Shown here: positions 9,898 to 17,778 of the stretch, piece by piece
Layout of the letters: the number at the start of each line of letters is the position of its first letter
Numbering within the stretch: position 1 is the stretch's first letter
The notes under the pieces: model-generated
What the model was told of the DNA's origin: nothing
Database searches by the model: none
Seen by the model: the letters and a program-made list of their open reading frames with translations, nothing else
Assembly: GCA_964007875.1 (NCBI GenBank)
Contig: CAXGAH010000020.1
Location: forward strand, 1-43,691
Length of the DNA stretch: 43,691 nt
Source: UBA1275 sp002323515
Lineage (GTDB): Bacteria > Bacteroidota > Rhodothermia > Balneolales > Balneolaceae
Direction: 5' to 3'
Made by a program: the position numbers and the translations under genes

Positions 9898-10911
9898 ATG
9901 AACCCTAAACTACCCATCCTTTTTATAGGCTTATTCGCATCCCTAAATGTGCACTGTTCCTTGAATGAAACAAGCTCATCTGCTAATTCTAGCGCTATAA
10001 ACAATTCTATCAGCAAGGCGGAGTGGACCATCATCGATTCCATTGATTATGAAACGCTCAATGCTGATATTAAGCTTGGTAAACCCACCATGGATGTGGG
10101 GGTCTACCTTCCATCCAATTTAGATCCTGAGTTTAAAAAGGTAACCCTTGAGCGTCTTCTAACTGGCCTTGAAGCTGCCAAAGAGATTTATGCACCAACA
10201 GGAGTTCAAATAAATGTGCTGTGGATCAAAACAGGGCAGATACACCCTTCTTATCTTTCTATTCAAGCCAATAAAGTCCCTGGAATTCCGAATACCGGAT
10301 ACATCAACCTGTATAAACACAGCCAGCGGCACCCGGCAGAGCTTACTGAACATGCCGCTCAGGCCCTAGAACATATTATTGAAGTGGAGGAAAACAGTCA
10401 TCGAACTCTTTATTTTGTGGTATTTCAAGATGTTTTTTATCCTTTTTTAACCGTTTCAGAAGGCCGAAACTGGACCATGAAGACCGTTCGAACAGGCGGG
10501 CTTTCGTTTCCTTCCTACTCCTATCCTGGAACCATACCTATGCCCTACCGGGGAGTCATTAGCTTGTCGAATCTCGAGCGATCCGATCGGCAGCGCCGCA
10601 CCATCGCCCATGAAATTGGGCATAAAGTGATGAATGTTAGTCACGAGTATATGGATATTAGTCCAGAGCACGAAGTATATGCCGATGGTGGGTTAATGGT
10701 TTATGGTAACGGTGAAGAGATTCCGTCTGGAAAGGAGGGCCGTTGGCACCTTGAGCGCTTGTTGTTATCTCCTTATCTCTATGTATTAGAATCGGACGGT
10801 AGTAAGAACTGGAACCCTGATTATATGGAAAGCGGGTACTATTATGATCCAATTTATGGGGAATTTAGTATTGATTTCCCAGGAACCCCAGCTATAACAG
10901 AGGATTGGTAG
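9898..10911 (+). CDS. Lipoprotein with HEIGH zinc-protease motif
   Basis: The frame is open from 9799, but the ATG at 9898 begins a lipoprotein signal peptide with lipobox LNVHC (MNPKLPILFIGLFASLNVHC), giving 337 residues. His238-Glu-Ile-Gly-His242 is a zincin HExxH motif. A further histidine follows in KVMNVSHEY, one residue later than the metzincin spacing HExxHxxGxxH, and acidic residues (SPEHEVY) follow that. This suggests a membrane-anchored metallopeptidase, but I cannot assign a named family. The stop overlaps the next lipoprotein gene by one base, a sign of translational coupling. It is the first gene of a three-lipoprotein set running to 13059. Confidence 0.7.
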   Translation: MNPKLPILFIGLFASLNVHCSLNETSSSANSSAINNSISKAEWTIIDSIDYETLNADIKLGKPTMDVGVYLPSNLDPEFKKVTLERLLTGLEAAKEIYAPTGVQINVLWIKTGQIHPSYLSIQANKVPGIPNTGYINLYKHSQRHPAELTEHAAQALEHIIEVEENSHRTLYFVVFQDVFYPFLTVSEGRNWTMKTVRTGGLSFPSYSYPGTIPMPYRGVISLSNLERSDRQRRTIAHEIGHKVMNVSHEYMDISPEHEVYADGGLMVYGNGEEIPSGKEGRWHLERLLLSPYLYVLESDGSKNWNPDYMESGYYYDPIYGEFSIDFPGTPAITEDW

Positions 10912-11996
10912 TGAACAAATTTATCCTGCTAGGATTAGGGATTTGTTTGAGCTGCGGGGCGCCATCAACCCGAAAAAATTTAGACCTTGTCTTACCTAAG
11001 CACTATGTGGTTAACAAAACAAAGGAAGCATTAACTCTAGATGGGCTAGCCAATGAGGCGGCTTGGAATGATGCTGAGTGGACCGATCTATTTATGGATA
11101 TTCAAGGTCCCGATTTGGACGCACCTTACTATGACACACGGGTAAAAATGTTGTGGGATGACACCTATTTCTATGTGTATGCCGAAATGGATGAGGAGCA
11201 TGTTTGGGGTGATATTGAGGAACGAGATGCGGTGATTTTTTACAACAATGACTTTGAGGTGTTCATTAAACCCAATGAATTTCAGCCTTATTATGCAGAG
11301 TTTGAGGTCAATGCTTTAGGGACACTGTGGGATTTATTCCTGGCCCGACCCTACAGGAGAAATGGTCCTGTGCTGGACGAGTGGGATGTGAACGGGACTA
11401 AAGTGGGGGTCGATATACAAGGTACGTTAAATGATCCAACGGATATTGATAATGGGTGGTCGGTTGAATTAGCCATCCCAATTGCGCCCGTAAATGCGAT
11501 TGACCGAGGACATTCATTTGGCGAAGGGAGCATATGGCGAGTTAATTTTTCGCGTGTACAGTGGGAATATCAGCTCAATGGTAGTACCTATGAGAAAAAA
11601 ACCGATAAGGATGGTCGCCGATTACCCGAAAATAATTGGGTGTGGAGTCCTCAAATGGCCGTTGATATGCATCGACCCGAGCATTGGGGGTACGTATTCT
11701 TTGTCGATAATTCAGTAGATAGCACTGACCGCGCCTTTTTGGATCAATCGACGGCCAGCGCATATCAGTTACTTTTTTACCTTTACAGAAAACAACTTGC
11801 TTTACAAGACAATACCTCTGAAAAATCAAGGTCATTTCTGGTAGATGAAGGCTCTTATTTTGAGGTCAATGGATATGTTTATAACGCTGAATTTTCACCC
11901 ACTAACCTTGGATTTGAAATCATACTAAAGGACCGGTTGGGCAACAAATTGTGCATAAACCAAGATGGATACATAAGGAATTCGTATGAAAAATAA
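10911..11996 (+). CDS. Lipoprotein with CBM9-like carbohydrate-binding domain
   Basis: The GTG at 10911 shares its G with the previous TAG stop and gives a compact lipoprotein signal peptide (MNKFILLGLGICLSCGAPS); a TTG two codons upstream (10905) is an alternative. The mature part begins with the CBM9-like pattern LTLDGLANEAAWNDAEWTD and continues with DTRVKMLWDDTYFYVYAEM and a later NNDFEVFIKP. These match the CBM9_like group of sugar-binding beta-sandwiches common in Bacteroidota surface proteins. About 250 residues fit that domain; the last 80 are unassigned. The gene overlaps the following glycosidase-like gene by 11 bases. The predicted role is carbohydrate binding at the membrane beside a hydrolase; the ligand is unknown. 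Confidence 0.82.
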   Translation: MNKFILLGLGICLSCGAPSTRKNLDLVLPKHYVVNKTKEALTLDGLANEAAWNDAEWTDLFMDIQGPDLDAPYYDTRVKMLWDDTYFYVYAEMDEEHVWGDIEERDAVIFYNNDFEVFIKPNEFQPYYAEFEVNALGTLWDLFLARPYRRNGPVLDEWDVNGTKVGVDIQGTLNDPTDIDNGWSVELAIPIAPVNAIDRGHSFGEGSIWRVNFSRVQWEYQLNGSTYEKKTDKDGRRLPENNWVWSPQMAVDMHRPEHWGYVFFVDNSVDSTDRAFLDQSTASAYQLLFYLYRKQLALQDNTSEKSRSFLVDEGSYFEVNGYVYNAEFSPTNLGFEIILKDRLGNKLCINQDGYIRNSYEK

Positions 11997-13059
11997 CCTA
12001 CTATTGATAACCTTTAGCATAAGCCTACTAAGCTGTTTTACTCCGCAAGAAGATAAGCAGCCTGAGGTAAACTCATTTATGGTTGCGGCTTGGACTGGAG
12101 ACGGAATCGCTGAAACTGAAGCGGAATGGAGAGAAGAATTGGCCAGCTTTTCGGAACAAGGGCTTAGCGACTTATTTTTATCTGCTGGAATTGAAGAAAC
12201 CGCTCAAGTAGTTAAGTGGGCTCAAGATTACTCCATCAATATCCATGCCTGGGTATGGACCTTAAACCGCCCTGGTGATACTACGGCTGTGAAACATCCT
12301 GAATGGTACGCAGTGAATCGAAACGGTGATAATTCGTATGAATACCGAGCTTATGTGGACTACTACCAATGGCTATCTCCTTTTTCGCCAGGCGCTAGGG
12401 ACTACATTACTTCCACCATGGTATCCTACGCTAATATTCCGGGCCTCAGTTCGGTTCATCTAGATTATGTACGCTATGTAGATGTAATTTTAGGAGCTGA
12501 CCTACAACCCAAATATGATTTGGTGCAAAACCGGCAGTTTCCTGAATACGACTATGGATACCACCCTATTGCCAGAGAAGGATTCAAAGAGATTTTTGGG
12601 GAAGATCCGATGGACTTTGAACATCCCGAACTCAGTACCGAATGGCTTCAGTATCGACTAAATGCGGTGACTAGCTTAGTGAATGAAATTGCCCAAGAAG
12701 TACATGCCCGCGGCAAGCAACTTAGCGCCGCTGTATTTCCTTTTCCAGTGATGTCGCGGCAAATGGTTCGTCAAGATTGGGCCAGCTGGAATTTAGATAT
12801 TGCACTACCCATGCTATACCACAATTTTTACCGACAAAATCTTGAATGGATTAAATTTTCAGCCGAACAAGGCGTCCGTGAATCATACGGGCGTTTCGAT
12901 GTGGTAGCGGGTTTATTTATTCCTGCATTAAGCCCCGAGGAGCTACAAACCGCTGTAGAAAAAGCCCGAAGTGGTGGAGCTAAAGGTATCTCGGTCTTTG
13001 ACATTGGAGCCATGACGCCCGATCATTGGGAGGTGTTAAAAAGTCTACCTAAACAGTAG
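11986..13059 (+). CDS. Lipoprotein, GHL10-like family 10 glycosyl hydrolase
   Basis: The 357-residue product begins with a lipoprotein signal peptide and lipobox SLLSC. The body is a TIM-barrel glycosidase-like domain. Recognisable elements are INIHAWVWTLNRPG, HPEWYAVNRNGD, and the HLDYVRY strand, which corresponds to the DYIRYP-type motif of GHL10/DUF187 proteins. ELSAAVFPFP and NLDIALPMLYHNFYR are later core strands. The E. coli relative DigH, of the same broad family, cleaves peptide-free peptidoglycan glycan strands; whether this protein does is unknown. Its start lies inside the CBM9-like gene (11-base overlap), so the two are probably translated together. It converges with the propeller gene at 13091, only 31 bases away. 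Confidence 0.82.
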   Translation: MKNNLLLITFSISLLSCFTPQEDKQPEVNSFMVAAWTGDGIAETEAEWREELASFSEQGLSDLFLSAGIEETAQVVKWAQDYSINIHAWVWTLNRPGDTTAVKHPEWYAVNRNGDNSYEYRAYVDYYQWLSPFSPGARDYITSTMVSYANIPGLSSVHLDYVRYVDVILGADLQPKYDLVQNRQFPEYDYGYHPIAREGFKEIFGEDPMDFEHPELSTEWLQYRLNAVTSLVNEIAQEVHARGKQLSAAVFPFPVMSRQMVRQDWASWNLDIALPMLYHNFYRQNLEWIKFSAEQGVRESYGRFDVVAGLFIPALSPEELQTAVEKARSGGAKGISVFDIGAMTPDHWEVLKSLPKQ

Positions 13060-13090
13060 TTCACCCCCCCCCATCTTATTCATTCGTAAA
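13060..13090. other. Convergent intergenic gap with C9 homopolymer
   Basis: Only 31 bases separate the stops of two convergent genes. The gap contains nine consecutive C residues (13064-13072). No hairpin terminator is evident. The tract is outside both reading frames, so slippage here would not change either protein. Confidence 0.6.
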
Positions 13091-16000
13091 TCACCTTAAC
13101 TTTCTTCCCGGAGTGTACGGCACCCCTGCCTGCTGTACCTGGGTTTCGTACTTCTCTAGTTCAGACCAAAAATCCTGCAGCGACACTTTGAACTGATCAA
13201 ATCCTTGCCTTGCTAAAGTCACATTTGTGCGATGCGTTTGGGTCGGGGGTAAACTGGTTTCAGAAAGTCCATAGAGTACCTGATTTAGACGGCCAGCTAT
13301 AGCGGGTTCTACTGAAATATCTTTAGACCGGCGAATTCGATCACCATACAGCTGAGTACTGAGTGCTGCTTGCTGCTTTGTAAGTGTGGCTAATTGCTCG
13401 AAAAGCTCCGGAGCCAGCATTGATGTTTGGACCAATGCTGCTTCTATGTGGCGAAGACGATTAGAGGCTTCCCCAAGTGACCTTCCAGCGCTACTCATTT
13501 CACGCGAGAGATCATTTAGCTCCTTATGAAAAGCAAAGGTTTCCTCAAAATCTCGACCTTCTATGGCAGGTATCGGCTTAACCACAAACTTCTGCACACT
13601 TCCTTGGGCTTCTAATTTACCATTGTGTAGCACGTATAGTTCTACACTATACGTTCCTGGCGCGGCCAGTGGTCCTTGTGGAGTTCCTGCCCATGGCGGG
13701 CGGAAACCAGGCGTAGCAAAACTGATAGGATCAGGGGCCGGTAAGCGTAGATCCCAGGTTGTCCGATGAAAACCACGGCTTTGTCCACCTTCTAACCATC
13801 GAACTGGTTCCCCTGACGCATCTTTAATGAGCAACAATGTTTTTGGGGCGTCCTCGAGTGCATCGGCCCGGAGGGCTTCCCACCCCAGAAAGGGAATGTC
13901 TTTACCGTCGGCTTCTAGTGCTTTTACTTCCGATTTCCGCTGCTGCGCCGCTGTTTCTGGTAAGTCTGCTAGGTAGTAACTAATGGTAGCTCCAAATGGT
14001 GGATTGGGCGCTCGGTAGGCTGCAGAGCCTTGAGAAGGCATTCCACTGGCTTGCATGGGCGTTTGTTCGATATACCACCACGCATCACGAACCGGAAAAA
14101 TGGTGTGGCTTTGGTGCTCAGCCAAATCGGGTATATGCCGAAGCGGAGAATAATTGTCCAGTATGTATATTCCTCGACCGAAAGTACCCCCGATTAGATC
14201 ATGATCGCGCTCATGTAATTCAATATCACGATACGATATGGTTGGGGCAGAAGCAGCAAGCTTGATCCAATTTAACCCAGCATTGTATGAGAAATACATC
14301 CCATTCTCGGCGCCAACAAACAATAAGTCTGACCGTACTGGATCTTGCTTAATGGACCAAACAATTACCCCGTCAGGAAGGTCGCCAGAGATATTTTTCC
14401 AGGATTTACCCCGATTGGTGCTCCTATATATATAAGGTGTGTAATCCCCTTCTTTGTGCGCGTCAGCTGCCACAAATACGGTTTGGGCATCATGCGAAGA
14501 GGCTTCAATATCGTTGATGAAAGACAACGGGGGCATACCAGGGAGATCCGCCGCTTGGGTCCAGCTTTGCCCGTCATCCTCACTGGCATGTACAAGTCCA
14601 TCATCCGACCCAGTATAAAGCATCCCCGCCTGTACCGGTGACTCCGCTATTGCCGTCAGGGTGGCGAATTTAGACATAGCCCCATTGTCATACAACGCAT
14701 CAATTCCTGGGACCCGATCCTGCATAGGTAGTTCAAAAGGATTGGTGTTAGTGGTTAAATCTCCACTGATGGGCGTCCAAGAGTCTCCACGATTCATGCT
14801 TTTCCACACCCGTTGAGAACCGAAATAGAGTGTTTTGTTATCATGAGGACTTATAACAATAGGTGCATCCCAATTGAATCGTTCGGCTGGATCTCCCGGT
14901 GAGGGCTGAGGCTGAATATCCATTAGTTCCTCGGTTCTTCTATCCAAACGATACAACACCCCTTGCTGAATTTCCATATACACAATATTCGGATCCGTAG
15001 GGTCGAATGTCGCATCATACCCATCGGCTCCCAGAGGTACATACCAATCTTGATTCCGAATGCCCTCTCCATTCAAGGTGCGAGAAGGCCCAATTAGGGT
15101 TCCTAAATCCTGCGCTCCAGCCACCACATTGTAAAAAGGCTCGGCATTATCGACTCCAATTTTATAGAACTGGGCTATAGGCAAATTAGACAAAAATCTC
15201 CAGGTCTTCCCCTCATCAAAAGACTCATATAAACCGCCATCCGAGCCCGCTAACATATGCTCTATGTTGGTAGGGTCTATCCATAAGGCGTGATTGTCGC
15301 TATGCTTTGATCGACCTGTTTCTAAATAGTTGAAGGTTGCTCCCCCATCTCGAGTGACCTGATAAAACACATCCATTTGAACAACCACGTCTGCATTGGT
15401 TGGAGAAGCTTCAATCTCCTGATAATAATGCGGCCCGGTACCACCCGAGGTATAGCTGTTACGCTTTTCCCAACTCTCGCCTTTATCCGTAGAACGATAA
15501 AAACCCTTATTCGCTGGATCCGATTCTATGGTAGCATACACCAAATTAGGATCTGCTGGACTTACTGCTAAGCCAATTTTTCCCATATCCGCCTGTGGTA
15601 ACCCACTACTAAGCTCCTTCCAAGTGCGACCATTATCCGTTGACTTATGAATTCCAGAACCGGGCCCACCAGCTAAAAAAGCCCAGATTTTACGGCGACG
15701 CTCATAAGTAGCTGCGTAGATTACGTCCGGATTTGATGGATCAAACTCCAAATCAGTCGCTCCGGTTTTCTCGTCATTATCAAGTACCTGCACCCAATTT
15801 TTGCCGGCATCCGTTGTCCTAAAAACTCCTCTTAGGCCACCTGATGACCATAAAGGACCTTCTACGGCAACCAGAATGACATCACTATTTCTGGGATCAA
15901 CCAAAATTCGGCCAATATGATCCGATCCATCCAACCCCATTTTTTCCCAGCTTTTACCAGCATCCTCGCTTTTATACACCCCGTCACCCCAAGCCACATG

Positions 16001-16402
16001 ACGGCCACTCACATTCTCGCCGGTTCCCACCCAAATCACCTTCGAGTTATTCGGGTCAATCTCAATAGTTCCAATCGAATAAGACGTTTGATCGTCAAAT
16101 ATAGCTTCCCAAGTCGTACCACTGTTAACCGTCTTCCAAACACCACCTGAACCAACCGCTACATACCAGGTCGATGGGTCATTAGGGTCTATCTTAATAT
16201 CTGAAATCCTCCCACCCATCGCCGCAGGTCCTATGCCCCTAAGCTCCATACTACGTGCCGCCGATTCATAGAGCTCTTGTATGCTCCAAACCTCACTGGT
16301 TGATATATTTTGAGCCAAGGCTGAAAATGAGGTAGAAATAACGAATAAAAAGCTCAGACTAAAATGAAGGTGTGTTTTTCGAATCGCGATATGATTTGAC
16401 AT
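13091..16402 (-). CDS. Exported VPS10/BNR beta-propeller protein
   Basis: This 1103-residue protein begins with a signal peptide ending near FSALAQN. The body is built of repeated propeller blades with Asp-box/BNR signatures, such as GGVWKTVNSGTTWEAIFDD, GVYKSEDAGKSWEKMG, GVFRTTDAGKNWVQV and GIHKSTDNGRTWKELSSG. They extend to about residue 740 and resemble the VPS10/sortilin-like domain. The region 880-1000 contains a beta-sandwich-like part (WDLRLP, PGTYSVELYV), and the C-terminus (about 1000-1095) looks helical. There is no T9SS sorting domain. Such proteins are abundant in Balneolota and Bacteroidota and are sometimes labelled glycosyl hydrolases on Asp-box evidence alone; an enzymatic role is unproven. 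Confidence 0.85.
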   Translation of the reverse strand: MSNHIAIRKTHLHFSLSFLFVISTSFSALAQNISTSEVWSIQELYESAARSMELRGIGPAAMGGRISDIKIDPNDPSTWYVAVGSGGVWKTVNSGTTWEAIFDDQTSYSIGTIEIDPNNSKVIWVGTGENVSGRHVAWGDGVYKSEDAGKSWEKMGLDGSDHIGRILVDPRNSDVILVAVEGPLWSSGGLRGVFRTTDAGKNWVQVLDNDEKTGATDLEFDPSNPDVIYAATYERRRKIWAFLAGGPGSGIHKSTDNGRTWKELSSGLPQADMGKIGLAVSPADPNLVYATIESDPANKGFYRSTDKGESWEKRNSYTSGGTGPHYYQEIEASPTNADVVVQMDVFYQVTRDGGATFNYLETGRSKHSDNHALWIDPTNIEHMLAGSDGGLYESFDEGKTWRFLSNLPIAQFYKIGVDNAEPFYNVVAGAQDLGTLIGPSRTLNGEGIRNQDWYVPLGADGYDATFDPTDPNIVYMEIQQGVLYRLDRRTEELMDIQPQPSPGDPAERFNWDAPIVISPHDNKTLYFGSQRVWKSMNRGDSWTPISGDLTTNTNPFELPMQDRVPGIDALYDNGAMSKFATLTAIAESPVQAGMLYTGSDDGLVHASEDDGQSWTQAADLPGMPPLSFINDIEASSHDAQTVFVAADAHKEGDYTPYIYRSTNRGKSWKNISGDLPDGVIVWSIKQDPVRSDLLFVGAENGMYFSYNAGLNWIKLAASAPTISYRDIELHERDHDLIGGTFGRGIYILDNYSPLRHIPDLAEHQSHTIFPVRDAWWYIEQTPMQASGMPSQGSAAYRAPNPPFGATISYYLADLPETAAQQRKSEVKALEADGKDIPFLGWEALRADALEDAPKTLLLIKDASGEPVRWLEGGQSRGFHRTTWDLRLPAPDPISFATPGFRPPWAGTPQGPLAAPGTYSVELYVLHNGKLEAQGSVQKFVVKPIPAIEGRDFEETFAFHKELNDLSREMSSAGRSLGEASNRLRHIEAALVQTSMLAPELFEQLATLTKQQAALSTQLYGDRIRRSKDISVEPAIAGRLNQVLYGLSETSLPPTQTHRTNVTLARQGFDQFKVSLQDFWSELEKYETQVQQAGVPYTPGRKLR

Positions 16403-16539
16403 GGAATTAGCTAATCGGTTAGAGGGTTCGGTATGAGTTCGATGAGGTTTGGTGATTATTTGATATGAATTTGATATGGATCATACTATCATATATGCGC
16501 CTTTTCGTCAAGAGTACAAAGAAAAAATAAGTGCTTTAA
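16403..16539. other. Upstream region of the propeller gene with tandem 11-base repeat
   Basis: Two copies of ATTTGATATG start at 16458 and 16469, exactly 11 bases apart (one helical turn), about 55-75 bases upstream of the propeller gene start. No coding sequence is seen. Confidence 0.45.
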
Positions 16540-16866
16540 CTATTTAAGCTTTTTTTGCTTGAATAATGAATCTCTTTTAAAGAGGAAATAACCGTAAAAA
16601 AGTAAGGGATAGCCTGATATAGAAAGTGACGCCACCCGATCCCCAAACCAAAATAGTGTTGCTACGCCCAGCAGGAAGGTGCTTATAGCTAATGTTATGT
16701 GAGCCTCCTGCTTAATTATCTTAAGATAAACCTTGATATCGAATTGCTCTCTTTATTCTTTAGGCATCGTCTTATATCCGGCTAAATAGTATTGAGCATT
16801 ATCTTTCGTCAAGATGAACGATAAAGATCCAAAAATTAGGCTTACACCAATAATAACATATATCAT
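16540..16866 (-). pseudogene. DUF3784-family membrane protein with an in-frame stop
   Basis: A single frame of 109 codons from ATG at 16866 to TAG at 16540-16542 is broken only by TAA at 16753-16755 (codon 38). The first part reads MIYVIIGVSLIFGSLSFILT then KDNAQYYLAGYKTMPKE, and after the stop REQFDIKVYLK. The GYNTM...EER..FDIK arrangement is the hallmark of DUF3784 small membrane proteins. The stop sits where relatives have a Glu, consistent with GAA to TAA. Two hydrophobic segments follow (TLAISTFLLGVATLFWF and GYPLLFYGYFLF). The rest is intact, so decay is recent or the base is a sequencing error. No function is established for the family as far as I know. Confidence 0.75.
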
Positions 16867-16931
16867 AGTTTGACCTCTGCTAAGTAAATATATAGATTGC
16901 TAAATGGTAAATTACTTTCTCTATCAATACA

Positions 16932-17312
16932 ATGAACCCTGTGATTCAACCAAATACTAGAATATTTCTACTTATTAGCATAATAGCATTATATGGGTGT
17001 ATAACTCCCAATTATATCCCGTATGACAATAGTTCGCGAGAACGTAAAGACGAAAACTTTGAGGTCAAGGTTTACAACCAAGAACAATTAAATATAAATG
17101 ACTATGACATCATTGGCGAAATTTCTGTGGAAGGATGTAGCTGTGAATTAGAGAAGATGCTCAAAGAAATTAAAGACAAAGTAAGACAAGAAGGGGGCGA
17201 TGCGATAATAGATCTGAGTTTAGGTGACAGAGCAGGCGGCAGGATAAGTACGGACATCTATCTTATTTCAGGAAAGGTGGTCGTGTTTGTCAAAAATAAG
17301 GTGGTCCAATGA
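16932..17312 (+). CDS. Small lipoprotein of unknown function
   Basis: The 126-residue product has a lipoprotein signal peptide with lipobox ALYGC. The mature part has the order FEVKVYNQEQ, YDIIGEISVEGC, a helix with KEIKDKVRQEGGDAIIDLSL, and a final strand SGKVVVFVKN. That order resembles the YbjQ/DUF4156-like small alpha/beta lipoproteins (VY..., IG.I.V..., GADAIID, GK.VVF). This is a fold-level impression only. Cys-Ser-Cys in the middle could be a metal or disulfide site. Its stop overlaps the following small membrane protein (ATGA overlap), so the two are probably translated together. Confidence 0.65.
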   Translation: MNPVIQPNTRIFLLISIIALYGCITPNYIPYDNSSRERKDENFEVKVYNQEQLNINDYDIIGEISVEGCSCELEKMLKEIKDKVRQEGGDAIIDLSLGDRAGGRISTDIYLISGKVVVFVKNKVVQ

Positions 17313-17488
17313 GAGATTTTTTTATCCGATCTCAAAAAATACGGTGGATCGTTTTTACCATACTACTTTCTACCTACGTACTCTTTAAACAGGATGATGT
17401 AGCGTATGTACTCTTAAGGGTCTTTTTCATGTGCGTAGTTGGTTATTATCTTGAAAGAATGATACCCGCTAGTTATACTGAGATGTGA
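17309..17488 (+). CDS. Small two-helix membrane protein (59 aa)
   Basis: The ATG at 17309 overlaps the TGA of the preceding lipoprotein gene by four bases (ATGA), strong support for a coupled real gene. The 59 residues start MRDFFIRSQKIRW, a basic end, followed by one hydrophobic segment (IVFTILLSTYVLF) and a second (YVLLRVFFMCVVGYYL), with a short tail ending SYTEM. Two membrane passes with a QDD turn are predicted. I do not recognise a family. Pairing with a lipoprotein suggests an envelope role, which is inference. Confidence 0.6.
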   Translation: MRDFFIRSQKIRWIVFTILLSTYVLFKQDDVAYVLLRVFFMCVVGYYLERMIPASYTEM

Positions 17489-17651
17489 TATTGCGGTAAC
17501 ACGCTATGGATAAAATTCATTGTATTTTCAGATGCAATCCCACGGTTTTTCATTTTTCTCCGTTCACCAACGGTTGTTTCAATTCCCCTAATTTCCCCCA
17601 AATAAGAACCTGAGAGTCTATAAGTTAGTGATAAAAAATGTTTTTCAATGG

Positions 17652-17724
<73 letters not shown>

Positions 17725-17778
17725 AATCAAAAGGATGGAAAAGATACACCCTTTAGCTTGGAGAAACAATACACATCG

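Noticed and set aside
13064..13072. C9 tract as a phase-variation switch
   Set aside because: It lies between two convergent stop codons, outside coding sequence and far from either promoter.
16591..16605. 15-base sequence ACCGTAAAAAAGTAA shared with about 34772
   Set aside because: AT-rich 15-mers are expected to recur about once by chance in a window of this size, and one copy lies in coding-derived sequence.
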